A DNA stretch of 22,993 nt from CAZWUW01 sp964636895 (GTDB lineage Bacteria; Bacillota; Thermincolia; Thermincolales; CAZWUW01): the NCBI GenBank assembly GCA_964636895.1, contig CAZWUW010000046.1:1-22993 (forward strand), written 5' to 3'. Numbering within the stretch: position 1 is the first letter of the stretch; each line of letters starts with the position of its first letter. Shown piece by piece: positions 1 through 7,858 of the stretch. The position numbers and the translations under genes are program-made. Below the pieces are notes generated by a model. It ran no database searches. It was given only the letters and a program-made list of their open reading frames with translations, and had not been told where the DNA came from.

Positions 1-629
1 TCCCGCACCCGGCCGTGAGCCGGTTCCTGCTCCGGCGGCACCAGTTCATCCCCGGTAGAGATTATGGCCACCCGCGGCCGGACCACCACCCTGCAGGAGG
101 TCCTCCCTATACCGGCTAAGGCGCCCAATTCCTGAGGTCGTATGCGCCTTCCCGCCGCCAGCAAAACCTGACCGGTGCTGATATCCTCACCCCGGCGTAC
201 CACGTTCTCCCCCGGCGTCACCTGGCGGACAACCGCTATATCACTACCGCCCAGTTCCTCAGTATACTCAACCATCACCACAGCATCGGCCCCAGGCGGC
301 AGCATGCCGCCAGTAGCTATTCTGACTGCCTGTCCGGCGGCTAATTCATCTGTCGCTGCATGTCCCATAAGTATTTCTCCGGCAACAGACAAATAGGCCG
401 GCATGCCCTCGGAAGCCCCAAAAGTGTCCCTGGCCCGAACTGCAAACCCATCCATGGTGGAACGGTCAAAGCCAGGCACGTCGACTTCCGAAAAAACATC
501 TTCCGCCAATACCCGGCCGAGCGCATCCCCGGCAGGCAGTGTTTCAGTTTTTTTATCTACGGCAGGCAAATGGTTATTAAAAATCTCCCTGGCCTGCTCC
601 ACCGTCATCAGCTTAAAAATTTCCGGCAT
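1..629 (-). CDS. moeA: Molybdopterin molybdenumtransferase MoeA (N-terminal part, cut by window edge)
   Basis: Inserts molybdate into adenylylated molybdopterin, the last step of Mo-cofactor synthesis, in the cytoplasm. Only the first 209 codons of a protein normally near 400 aa are inside the window; it runs off the left edge. Translating the minus strand from ATG at 629 gives family motifs in order: DRSTMDGFAV (about residue 54), RIATGGMLPPGADAVVMVE, and ISTGDELV near the edge, where the molybdopterin-binding domain begins. The start is supported by TTAGGAG a few bases upstream. That ribosome-binding site overlaps the stop codon of the upstream 59-aa ORF, so the two are probably translationally coupled. 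Both lie downstream of a Moco riboswitch, so expression should fall when cofactor is plentiful (known for the riboswitch class; inferred here). Confidence 0.93.
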   Translation of the reverse strand, partial: MPEIFKLMTVEQAREIFNNHLPAVDKKTETLPAGDALGRVLAEDVFSEVDVPGFDRSTMDGFAVRARDTFGASEGMPAYLSVAGEILMGHAATDELAAGQAVRIATGGMLPPGADAVVMVEYTEELGGSDIAVVRQVTPGENVVRRGEDISTGQVLLAAGRRIRPQELGALAGIGRTSCRVVVRPRVAIISTGDELVPPEQEPAHGRVR

Positions 630-638
630 GGTAATCTC

Positions 639-818
639 CTAAAAGCACCCTAACTGACAGGCTTTAATTTTAATTTTCAGTTCATCAGCGGCCTGACCTA
701 TTACCTTAAGCTCTACATCTAGTTCCTCTGCCAGTTGATGAGCTCTGCCACAGGTCAACCGGCCGTCGGAAGCCTCTTTTTTTATTGCCGCAAGCACTTT
801 TTCAGGAATTTCAGACAT
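639..818 (-). CDS. 59-aa small protein of unknown function, first gene of the Moco-controlled operon
   Basis: A complete short frame: ATG at 818 preceded by GGAGGGTACG, stop TAG at 639-641. The stop sits inside the ribosome-binding site of moeA. The protein begins MSEIPEKVLAAIKKEA, has a helical charged middle (HQLAEELDVELKVIG) and ends KIKACQLGCF, so two of its three cysteines form a CxxxC pair just before the C-terminus; the third is near residue 23 (RLTCGRAH). The helix pattern resembles a small helix-turn-helix or winged-helix fold, but that is only an impression. I do not recognise a named family. Position between riboswitch and moeA implies a role in Mo-cofactor or molybdoenzyme biology. 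It is easily missed because of its size, but the start signal and coupling make it a convincing gene. Confidence 0.8.
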   Translation of the reverse strand: MSEIPEKVLAAIKKEASDGRLTCGRAHQLAEELDVELKVIGQAADELKIKIKACQLGCF

Positions 819-844
819 TTCGTACCCTCCAATATTTTAATTAA

Positions 845-871
845 TAAAAAGACACCTCTGGAAAAGGTGCC
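845..871 (-). terminator. Intrinsic terminator of the Moco riboswitch (expression platform)
   Basis: On the minus strand GGCACCT pairs with AGGTGTC (851-857 with 865-871, one G-U) around a 7-nt loop, followed by TTTTT. It lies between the aptamer and the first ORF, so ligand binding probably favours termination. The ribosome-binding site of the 59-aa ORF is just beyond. Confidence 0.8.
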
Positions 872-884
872 TGAATATACATGG

Positions 885-1000
885 CTTGTCTCCTTTCCAA
901 AAACGGGAGGCCGGCCGGTTTCCCCGCAGACCTTTAAACCGATAAGCGGTTTATGACCGGAAAACCATAGCCTGACCTTAGGTTGCCCGGTTCGGAGTAT
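885..1000 (-). promoter_or_regulatory. Molybdenum cofactor (Moco) riboswitch aptamer
   Basis: Minus-strand leader RNA upstream of the small ORF and moeA. Closing helix CTCC (994-997) with GGAG (890-893). Inside it are CCTAAG (977-982) and TATGG (965-969), the two strands of the 11-nt tetraloop receptor, and a GAAA loop in GGGGAAACC (917-925), the module known for the Moco RNA family (Rfam MOCO_RNA_motif). The typical CGGTTTAAAGG-like joining segment is also present. An intrinsic terminator follows, so this is most likely a transcriptional OFF switch. Identification rests on motif recognition plus its moeA context; no covariance search was run. Confidence 0.85.
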
Positions 1001-1021
1001 CTTCTTTCATTTAATTCTATA

Positions 1022-1050
1022 ATTATACCCGGTTTCCTGCAAAGTTACAG
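1022..1050 (-). promoter_or_regulatory. Probable sigma-A promoter for the Moco riboswitch-moeA transcript
   Basis: Perfect -10 TATAAT on the minus strand (1022-1027), 17 bp from a weak -35 CTGTAA (1045-1050). The predicted start near 1014 lies about 16 nt before the first aptamer helix, which fits a riboswitch leader. Confidence 0.5.
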
Positions 1051-1140
1051 TTTCTTTTTTGCAGCAGCATATAACCTATTTTCTTTAAAGCGCTAATGTT
1101 ATAGAATAAAGTATAATTAGTTTTCCGGAGGTTTTAAATC

Positions 1141-1518
1141 ATGCTACAAGTATTATACGTGGGAATCGGCGGCTTCATCGGTGCCTGTCTGCGGTATGGA
1201 CTGGCCTTGTATTCTCCGTTGGTTTTCGGAAGCAAAATGCCATACGGCACATTGATTGCCAATGTGACCGGCGGGATTCTCATCGGCCTGGTCATGAAGT
1301 TGAGCACCACCGGCAATTTAATCCCAGCCGATTTGCGCCTGTTTTTGGCCACCGGTCTGCTTGGCGGATTTACCACCTTTTCTGCATTTAGCTATGAAAC
1401 AATAAGCCTGTTAGACGACGGCAACTATTTTAGTGGCCTCATGAATATCGGCCTAAACCTTTTTCTGAGCCTAGCCGGCGTAATTTTGGGCAGATTTATT
1501 GCCCAGATGATTGTTTAG
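1141..1518 (+). CDS. crcB: Fluoride ion channel CrcB/FluC
   Basis: A 125-aa membrane protein of usual Fluc length. Fluc channels work as antiparallel dimers in the cytoplasmic membrane and let fluoride leave the cell. Family signatures seen: GGFIGACLRY (10-19), GTLIANVTGG (36-45, with the pore-lining Asn41) and GGFTTFSAFSYE (75-86, with the phenylalanine box). Four hydrophobic segments are evident. ATG at 1141 follows TCCGGAGG with good spacing. A TATAAT at 1112-1117 could be its -10, but no convincing -35 was found. It is divergent from the moeA operon, and I see no fluoride riboswitch in front of it. Only one fluc gene is present here, so a homodimer is likely. Confidence 0.92.
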   Translation: MLQVLYVGIGGFIGACLRYGLALYSPLVFGSKMPYGTLIANVTGGILIGLVMKLSTTGNLIPADLRLFLATGLLGGFTTFSAFSYETISLLDDGNYFSGLMNIGLNLFLSLAGVILGRFIAQMIV

Positions 1519-1588
1519 CAGCAGTAATAGCCATTCAAGCACGCTGCTGTAAGGCAATCTAGAGACTTGTTTTTTTAAGCCAAAAGTG

Positions 1589-1687
1589 CTACATCAGCTT
1601 AGTCTTTTCCATCACCACATCCACCCCTTTGGCAGTCTTGTCCGATGGATAACCGTACTTCTCCGCACGAGGTTGCACCGGGAGAAG
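1589..1687 (-). pseudogene. Possible relic of the C-terminus of a type I restriction endonuclease subunit (HsdR)
   Basis: About 32 codons ending at TAG 1589-1591 read RAEKYGYPSDKT, then a helix ending VVMEKTKLM. The KYGYP-DK motif followed by V..V.E...L resembles the extreme C-terminal region (DUF3387) of HsdR proteins. No start codon, ribosome-binding site or upstream frame exists, so if the match is right this is only a decayed fragment. Rest of the 275-nt gap between crcB and the phoH gene: an unconvincing AGCAGC/GCTGCT repeat just after crcB, nothing else. Confidence 0.35.
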
Positions 1688-1741
1688 GTTTTAATTATAT
1701 TTCTGCAAAATAATATATGTTCAGTCTTTGTCCGACCAGCA

Positions 1742-1769
1742 AAAAGCACCCTACAATACGGGTGCTTTT
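1742..1769. terminator. Bidirectional intrinsic terminator between crcB and the PhoH-like gene
   Basis: Perfect 10-bp stem AAAAGCACCC/GGGTGCTTTT (1742-1751 with 1760-1769), 8-nt loop. The A/T ends give a T-run on both strands. It lies 25 bp past the end of the minus-strand phoH-like gene and also faces crcB transcription. Confidence 0.8.
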
Positions 1770-1793
1770 CTATAGCAATATTTTTGCCCCATC

Positions 1794-3155
1794 TTAAATT
1801 ATCTCAGCCGCAATCTGGGCCAATTCAGAACGCTCGCCCTTGACAAAGGTAACATGACCGGCGATTTTAACGCCTTTGAATTTTTCCACACAATATGTCA
1901 AACCGTTACTGCTGGAATCAAGGTAGGGATGGTCAATCTGGTGCGGGTCGCCGGTGAGCACCACTTTAGTCCCTTCCCCCGCTCTGGTGAGTATGGTTTT
2001 GACCTCATGCGGCGTAAGGTTCTGCGCTTCGTCCACAATGATATACTGCTTAGGAATGGTCCGGCCCCGGATATAAGTCAGGGCTTCTAATTCCAACTGG
2101 CCTTTATCCTTAAAATACTGAACCATATGCTCCACATTGGTATTCTTGGGTTTATCGGCTTCCTTCTCCTTTTTAGCCTCTTTCGACATGCCGAAAATAT
2201 ACTCCAGGTTATCATAAATAGGACTCATCCAGGGGCGCATCTTTTCATCTTTGTCACCCGGCAGAAAACCGATGTCGTTGCCTAAGGGGATAACCGGCCT
2301 GGTTACCAACAGTTTCTTATAAGTCTCTTTTTCAATGGCTTTTTCCAACCCTGCCGCCACAGCCAACAGCGTCTTACCGGTACCGGCCTGGCCTACCAGG
2401 GTAACCAGTCTGACATTTTCATCAAACAAAAGCTCTAAAGCATAACGCTGCTCCTTGTTCCGGGCCCGAATACCCCAGGCATCGCTATTGGCATAAAGCA
2501 GCGGTACAATGCCTTTTTTGTCGGGGTTATACTTGCCAAGAGCGGACTGATTGCCGCCTAACTCATCTATCAGTGACACAAACTGGTTGGCATATAACTC
2601 GTTATCTTCGGTATTTTCCCACGGCAGGAAGCTATTACTGTAAAACTGGTTGATTAACTCCGATTTAACCTTTAACTCTATAGTACCGGTATACAACTCG
2701 TCGATATTGACTTTATCGGTCTTGAAATCCTCGGCTTCAATACCGACTACATCGGCTTTAATACGCAAATAGGTATCTTTGGTAACTAAAACCACTTTCC
2801 GGTCCGGAAACTCTTCCTGATAGGCAAGAGCAACAGCCAGAATGCGGTTGTCTGCTTTAAACTGATCCATCCCACCGGCAAGCTTTTCCAGTCGCTGGTG
2901 GTTAAGCTCAACCTTAAGCGTACCGCCATTATCCAGGGGGACACCTTCATAGACCTTGCCTTTTTGGCGCAACTCATCAATAAATTTTGCCACCCGGCGG
3001 GCGTTTCTGCCCACCTCGTCCTGCCGGCGTTTCTGGTTATCCATTTCTTCGATGGCTACCAGAGGTATGACCACGTCATTGTCATGAAACTTAAAAATAG
3101 CGTGAGGGTCATGTAGCAAAACATTAGTATCGATGATGAAGATTTTTTTCAACAA
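1794..3155 (-). CDS. PIN domain-PhoH ATPase fusion (PhoH2/YlaK-type)
   Basis: Two-domain protein of about 453 aa. The N-terminal PIN nuclease domain begins KIFIIDTNVLLHDP and keeps later acidic residues (VAIEEMDNQ; ADNRILAVA; TKDTYLR). After a linker comes a PhoH P-loop ATPase with Walker A GQAGTGKT and Walker B YIIVDEAQN, then VVLTGDPHQID. PhoH2 proteins are known as RNA helicase/RNases. The start is ambiguous: an in-frame TTG at 3173 has no ribosome-binding site, whereas TTG at 3155 is preceded by AAAGGCAGG at proper spacing, so I chose 3155. It lies 84 bp downstream of bshC in the same direction and ends before a strong terminator. Role in this organism is unknown; RNA processing under stress is the usual guess. 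Confidence 0.9.
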   Translation of the reverse strand: MLKKIFIIDTNVLLHDPHAIFKFHDNDVVIPLVAIEEMDNQKRRQDEVGRNARRVAKFIDELRQKGKVYEGVPLDNGGTLKVELNHQRLEKLAGGMDQFKADNRILAVALAYQEEFPDRKVVLVTKDTYLRIKADVVGIEAEDFKTDKVNIDELYTGTIELKVKSELINQFYSNSFLPWENTEDNELYANQFVSLIDELGGNQSALGKYNPDKKGIVPLLYANSDAWGIRARNKEQRYALELLFDENVRLVTLVGQAGTGKTLLAVAAGLEKAIEKETYKKLLVTRPVIPLGNDIGFLPGDKDEKMRPWMSPIYDNLEYIFGMSKEAKKEKEADKPKNTNVEHMVQYFKDKGQLELEALTYIRGRTIPKQYIIVDEAQNLTPHEVKTILTRAGEGTKVVLTGDPHQIDHPYLDSSSNGLTYCVEKFKGVKIAGHVTFVKGERSELAQIAAEII

Positions 3156-3239
3156 CCATCGCCTGCCTTTCAATTTGTCTAAGCTACATTAATTTATATT
3201 CTACAACAAAGTATGACTTTCCTCTATTTTTACACAAGT

Positions 3240-4871
3240 TTAACCTTCGCCAACATATACCAACTTATGCCGAGTATTATCCAGAAAATCAGTCCTCAGC
3301 AGTTCATCAAGCAGCGACAAGTTGTATTTGAAAAGATAAGGAAAAATATTATAAATTCTTTCCTGCCAGTTATTTTTGGGATACATCATCAGCGCTATTT
3401 TTTCAAAATGCCCTACGGCCTCTTCACAGTTTTTCCGGTGTTTCTGAAGCGCCTTGGTCTCAAAATAGCCTATGTGGTGCAGCATCTTACCCAGGCTTTC
3501 TTCCCCAGGGGCGCGCAGGCTTTTGTCCACTAATACCAGCCGCTCAATTATTTCCGTATAATCGCGGTGCAGGTCTTCCTTATACCGTTTAAACATGCCG
3601 GCAATGTCCAGCCTGTCTTCGGCGGCCAGGTACTCTTTTAATCTGGTATCAACACCGGAGATAATATCCGCGAATTGTAAATTATATTTTTCAAACAGTT
3701 TCCTGACCGGCCTTTCAATCAAAGTAATATTGGTTCTGGGATAAATTACCGGCATTGACATGCCAAATAACGGGTAGATATCCTTATATTGCGCATAGTA
3801 AGCAATCTCTCCGGGGCCTGCAACATATGCCAGCAAGGGCAGCAAATGATCCTGAGCGATGGGCCGCAAAACCACATTGGGACTAAAAAGCATGGGGGTT
3901 TCCCGGGCCTCCCGGGCTAAATCCGCCACACTCCAGCACACTTCACGGCCCCGCGCCGTTATCCCGGTTGCTGTTTTCAGGAGCGCCAGCCGCTCGCCGT
4001 CTATATAGCGGAAAAGGTGCAAATATTCGGCCGACTTCTCTACCTGAGGGGTATAGCCGGCGGTTATAATCCGTTCCACCCCGGCGTTGTATGCAACCTG
4101 GACTTCCTCATGGCGCCGGATAAAATCAGCAAAAATTCCGCCCAAAAAACTGCGCAGTTCCGGCATTAGCGGATTAATCAGCACCAGGCCATACTCTCTG
4201 AAGAGCCAGGCCATTACTGCCGCGAACCAGTCGGCAAAGTTCCCCTGTTCCCCGGCCAGCCGTCTAAGTTCGGCCAGCATTGGCCCTTTCCACTCGGAAG
4301 GGTTGGTAGCCGCATCCAGCTCGTCTATAAGGCGGAACACCGCCTCACCCACCGGGATATAGCCCACTGAGAACTTGCCTGCCGGCTGCTCGTCAAGACG
4401 CAGTTTAACCAGCTGCTGTTCCCGGTTCAACAGGTTAATATGGTCAATCTCGGCAAAATCATGGTCCTCGGCCGCCACCCAAAAAGCGGGGATTACCGGT
4501 ACACCCAGTTCGGCGGTCTGGCGGGCAGCCAGTTGAATAGTCGTAATTGCCTTATAAACAGTATAAAGCGGACCGGTAAAAATCCCAGCCTGCTGACCGG
4601 TGACCACCAGCACCGCATCTTGTTGTTTTAGCAATTGCAGATTGGCCAGCGTTTTTTCCCCGCAGCCCAACTGCCGGTTATAGGCCGATAAAATACGGAC
4701 CAGCGCCTCCCGGTCCGTTCGATAATGCTCCCGTACCAACCGGCACCGTTCCTGATAGCCGGTCGCTGTATACGGGTTATGTACATAAAAGTCCGCTACC
4801 CGGGCAAAGTCATTTAAATACCGGTTCACCAGCGGACTGGCATACTCTGCGGCCAAAGATTCTACAAGCAC
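3240..4871 (-). CDS. bshC: Bacillithiol biosynthesis cysteine-adding enzyme BshC
   Basis: 543 aa, normal length for BshC, the putative ligase adding cysteine to GlcN-malate in the last step of bacillithiol synthesis (cytoplasmic). Recognisable motifs: VVTGQQAGIFTGPLYTVYKA near residue 90 and FWVAAEDHDFAEI near 130 (the Rossmann-like core with the HxxH-like region), then a long coiled-coil C-terminal segment with KRYKEDLHRDYTEIIERL. The start is GTG at 4871, overlapping the selD stop by one base (TAGTG) and preceded by GAGGGG, so translation is probably coupled to selD. The bshA and bshB genes are not in the window. Linkage to selA-selD is notable because a low-molecular-weight thiol could help handle selenide (inference). 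Confidence 0.9.
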   Translation of the reverse strand: MLVESLAAEYASPLVNRYLNDFARVADFYVHNPYTATGYQERCRLVREHYRTDREALVRILSAYNRQLGCGEKTLANLQLLKQQDAVLVVTGQQAGIFTGPLYTVYKAITTIQLAARQTAELGVPVIPAFWVAAEDHDFAEIDHINLLNREQQLVKLRLDEQPAGKFSVGYIPVGEAVFRLIDELDAATNPSEWKGPMLAELRRLAGEQGNFADWFAAVMAWLFREYGLVLINPLMPELRSFLGGIFADFIRRHEEVQVAYNAGVERIITAGYTPQVEKSAEYLHLFRYIDGERLALLKTATGITARGREVCWSVADLAREARETPMLFSPNVVLRPIAQDHLLPLLAYVAGPGEIAYYAQYKDIYPLFGMSMPVIYPRTNITLIERPVRKLFEKYNLQFADIISGVDTRLKEYLAAEDRLDIAGMFKRYKEDLHRDYTEIIERLVLVDKSLRAPGEESLGKMLHHIGYFETKALQKHRKNCEEAVGHFEKIALMMYPKNNWQERIYNIFPYLFKYNLSLLDELLRTDFLDNTRHKLVYVGEG

Positions 4872-5974
4872 TACGCATTCCCCTCAGAAACAAATATTTT
4901 GCCTTGTGCTTCCGCCGTAATGTCACCAATGACTGCGGCAGCAAAGGTTTGCCGCTCTTTCAGGCCGGCCACCAGCCGGTTCGTTTTTTCTGCCGGTACA
5001 GCAATCAATAAGCCCCCGGAAGTAATAGCGTCAGCCAACAACAACTGCATTTCTTCCGGAATTGCCGGCGCAAAATCAACCAAATCCCTAAGATACCTTA
5101 AATTCCCCCGGGTCCCCCCAGGTACAATACCCATTTTCACATACTCCCGGGCCGGCGGCAGTACCGGAACCGCAGCGGCATAAATATTCATGCCCGCACC
5201 GCTGGCCCGCGCCATTTCCGAAGCATGTCCCAGCAGTCCAAAACCGGTAACATCAGTACAGGCGTTCACCCCTACTTCCTGCATGACTTCGGCGGCAGTA
5301 TTGTTGAGGGCCGCCATCACCCGGGTGACTTCGTCTATTGCCTCCGGACTTGCGACCCCGCCCTTGATGGCCGTAGTAATAATACCGACACCGATAGGCT
5401 TGGTCAAAACCAGCTTGTCCCCAGGCTTTGCTCCCGCATTGCTCAATACGCGGTCGGGATGCACAGTGCCGGTAAGCGCCAAGCCATACTTAGGTTCAGC
5501 ATCCTCAATAGAATGCCCGCCCACTATGATAGCGCCGGCTTCCTGAACCTTGTCGGCACCACCTTTTAAGATTTCCGCCAATACTTCAAGGCCCAGCTTT
5601 TTAGTAGGAAAAGCAATCAGGTTCATGGCAGTCAGCGGCTTGCCGCCCATGGCGTATACATCACTTAAGGCGTTGGCGGCGGCAATCTGTCCGAAATCGT
5701 AGGGGTCGTCCACTACCGGCGTAAAAAAGTCCACGGTCTGAATCAAGGCAATATCATCCGTCAGCCGATAAACCCCCGCGTCATCAGATGTAGCCAATCC
5801 TACCAGCAGGTTAGGGTCCTGCGTAACCCCCTGGGGCAGCATGCGTAATACCTTAGCCAGGTCCTCCGGACCTATTTTGGCTGCTCAGCCGGCTTTGCAT
5901 GACAATGAGGTCAGGGTACATGCTTTATTATTTTCTTGCTGCACCGTCGTAAAATCACCCGTCTTTTCGGTCAT
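4871..5974 (-). CDS. selD: Selenophosphate synthetase SelD, selenocysteine-containing (Sec30, TGA at 5885-5887)
   Basis: Makes selenophosphate from selenide and ATP, the selenium donor for Sec-tRNA. A naive frame would begin at Met45 (5842), but the same frame continues upstream through one TGA to ATG 5974, which is 6 bp behind the selA stop and has AAGGGGTG as ribosome-binding site. Readthrough gives 367 aa, the normal length. The TGA falls in SCKAG-U-AAKIGPEDL, exactly where SelD proteins carry catalytic Cys/Sec three residues before the catalytic Lys (here Lys33). A SECIS-like hairpin follows immediately. Downstream motifs: QTVDFFTPVVDDPYDFG, ANALSDVYAMGG, GGHSIEDAEPKYG and TDVTGFGLLGH. 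The protein acts with SelA (upstream) in the same transcript. Confidence 0.93.
5855..5887 (-). promoter_or_regulatory. Bacterial SECIS element for selD Sec30
   Basis: Directly after the UGA (5885-5887), the minus-strand RNA folds as AGCC (5879-5882) with GGCT (5855-5858), an AAAAU bulge, then a perfect 6-bp stem AGGUCC/GGACCU capped by a GGA loop (5865-5867). A short stem with a G-containing apical loop about 17-20 nt after the UGA is the pattern SelB recognises. The sequence also encodes conserved SelD residues (IGPEDLA), so coding and RNA structure overlap. Confidence 0.85.
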
Positions 5975-5980
5975 CCTGTG

Positions 5981-7420
5981 TCACCCCTTTAATGCTTTTA
6001 TCAACACATCCATTAGCGTTTTTTCTTCTTCTACCGCCACCGTGCGTAAATCCAGCAACAGCCGGTCCTTCTGAATCCGGGCCAGCACCGGCGTTTCCGC
6101 CAACCGCAGCTGCTCTTCCAGCATATTCACAGATACATGTATAGGCACCACAGAAACCAGCCGGGTAGGGATGTTTTCTTCCGGCAGGGCACCGCCGCCG
6201 ACCTGCGAAAAACCATCGATAATCGCCAACTCGGCTGCTGCATCTCCAATCTGTTCCGTCAACTCCCGGACAAATCTATCAGCCCGGCTGCCTACTTCCT
6301 CCCTGGCCATAGTCAGCATCCGCAGTGTCGGCACCGCATAAACCGCTGTTTTTTCATCAAGGTAAAGGCGCAGGGTGGTTTCCATTGCCGCCAGGGAAAA
6401 CTTATCCACGCGCAGCGCCCTGGTCAATGGGTTTTTTTTCAGCTTTTCAATAATATCCCGCCGCCCTACAATAATACCCGCCTGCGGCCCGCCAAAAAGC
6501 TTATCCCCACTGCAAGTGACAATATCCACCCCAGCCCGGATGCTTTCCCTGACCGTCGGCTCCTTGGCCAGGCCATAGGCACTCAAGTCAATCAAAACCC
6601 CGCTGCCCTGATCTTCAAAAACAGGAATTCCTTTACTACGGCCAAGCTGTACCAATTCCTTGGCCTCCACTTCGGCAGTAAAACCAATGATTTTATAGTT
6701 GCTGGCATGTACTTTCAGCAGCAAAGCCGATTCTTCACTGATGGCCTGTTCATAATCCCGCAGATGAGTTTTGTTGGTGGCCCCCACTTCAACCAAGACC
6801 GCCCCGCTCTGCGCCATTACTTCCGGAATGCGAAAAGACCCGCCGATTTCCACCAGTTGGCCCCGGGATACCACCACCTGTTTTCCTTTAGCTAATGTAC
6901 TCAACACCAAAAGCACCGCCGCGGCATTATTGTTGACCACCAGCCCGGCCTCAGCGCCGGTAAGTTTACAAAGCAAATCAGCCACGTGCGCATAGCGGGA
7001 ACCCCGCTCTCCGGTAGCCAGGTCCAGTTCCAGGTTGTTGTAGCTGCCGGCAATTTCGGCCAAAGCAGCCACCGCTTCTCCGGCCAGTACGGCCCGGCCC
7101 AGGTTGGTGTGCAGCACGATGCCGGTAGCGTTGATGACCTTGCGCAAATGAGGGCGCGTCTTTTCCCGTACCCGCCCTTCCACTAATCTGATAATATGTC
7201 CGGGTTCCACTTCATTAATAAGCCCCGGTTCCGCTGCATAGTCAGGGCCAATTGCCTCGCCGGCAACCAAAATGCGTGCTCTAAGTTCCTGTACAACCTC
7301 ACCGGCAGCTTCAGACACAATTATATGATTATACCGATGAATCAGTTCCGCGACCTCCGCCGTCTCCAATATTTGACTGATTGCAGGCAACCGGCGTAAC
7401 AAGGCTTGTCTGCCCTCCAT
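5981..7420 (-). CDS. selA: L-seryl-tRNA(Sec) selenium transferase SelA
   Basis: PLP enzyme (decameric in characterised bacteria) converting seryl-tRNA(Sec) to selenocysteyl-tRNA(Sec) with selenophosphate. 479 aa from ATG 7420, typical length. Seen: N-terminal LRRLPAISQIL, the RKVINATGIVLHTNLGRA motif, VVNNNAAAVLL, FEDQGSGVL, and the PLP-lysine motif SGDKLFGGPQAG (Lys about 307). A TTG at 7444 is in frame, but ATG 7420 with GGACGGTGGG in front is the better start. It stops 6 bp before selD; with bshC this forms a close-packed run. selB and the Sec tRNA gene are not visible in this window and must lie elsewhere. Confidence 0.95.
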   Translation of the reverse strand: MEGRQALLRRLPAISQILETAEVAELIHRYNHIIVSEAAGEVVQELRARILVAGEAIGPDYAAEPGLINEVEPGHIIRLVEGRVREKTRPHLRKVINATGIVLHTNLGRAVLAGEAVAALAEIAGSYNNLELDLATGERGSRYAHVADLLCKLTGAEAGLVVNNNAAAVLLVLSTLAKGKQVVVSRGQLVEIGGSFRIPEVMAQSGAVLVEVGATNKTHLRDYEQAISEESALLLKVHASNYKIIGFTAEVEAKELVQLGRSKGIPVFEDQGSGVLIDLSAYGLAKEPTVRESIRAGVDIVTCSGDKLFGGPQAGIIVGRRDIIEKLKKNPLTRALRVDKFSLAAMETTLRLYLDEKTAVYAVPTLRMLTMAREEVGSRADRFVRELTEQIGDAAAELAIIDGFSQVGGGALPEENIPTRLVSVVPIHVSVNMLEEQLRLAETPVLARIQKDRLLLDLRTVAVEEEKTLMDVLIKALKG

Positions 7421-7603
7421 AAACCCACCGTCCTTGTTTAACAAAACTATTTCTCTTTATTTCTTCAATATACCCGGAAATCCTCTATCAAAAACATTAT
7501 TTATCCAGTAAATTAGTCACAGGTTGAAGTCTGTGATTTTATATTTCCACTTGATTCTTCTCATAAACACCTCTTAAAATTCCCGCTCATAATTCAGAAT
7601 ACC

Positions 7604-7777
7604 GTGCCTGTTCATAATAACCGAGTAAAAGCCATATATGTAAAAAAGCTAATTGCCCTAGTAGATTATGAAATTGCATACTATTTGGCAGAAAACGACA
7701 AAGGCGAAGTTGTAGTAGTGATAATGGCTGGAACCCGTGAAAACTTCTGGGATTCAATAAAAAAGTATATGGGTTAA
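7604..7777 (+). pseudogene. Probable N-terminally truncated RelE/ParE-like toxin fragment
   Basis: A 57-codon frame (GTG 7604 to TAA 7775) reading VKAIYVKKLIALVDYEIAYY, an acidic turn (LAENDKGE), a VVVVIM strand, then AGTRENFWDSIKKYMG. The alternation of short strands ending in a basic C-terminal segment resembles the second half of RelE-superfamily mRNA interferases. No ribosome-binding site precedes the GTG and no antitoxin ORF is next to it, so it is probably a remnant. A good terminator directly follows, as expected for the tail of a former operon. The 183-nt stretch before it (7421-7603) holds the selA upstream region and a small TCACAG/CTGTGA hairpin (7517-7536), nothing else. Family assignment is tentative. 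Confidence 0.4.
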
Positions 7778-7783
7778 ACTACC

Positions 7784-7810
7784 GGCGGCTAACTGGCTGC
7801 CTTTTTCTTT
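7784..7810 (+). terminator. Intrinsic terminator after the toxin-like fragment
   Basis: GGCGGC (7784-7789) pairs with GCTGCC (7796-7801, one G-U), 6-nt loop, followed by TTTTTCTTTT. It is placed 7 bp after the stop of the plus-strand ORF. Confidence 0.7.
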
Positions 7811-7858
7811 TAAGACCCCAGAGAGTCGAAAATTTGGTCGTCACTGTAGGGACATTGG

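Noticed and set aside
1021..1140. Fluoride riboswitch upstream of crcB
   Set aside because: The leader lacks the conserved fluoride aptamer segments (GGNGAUGG and CUGAU near the end); only an AT-rich promoter-like stretch is seen.
6137..6895. 252-codon plus-strand frame opposite selA
   Set aside because: Shadow of selA: composition is an antisense reading of a conserved enzyme, with no domain and no ribosome-binding site.
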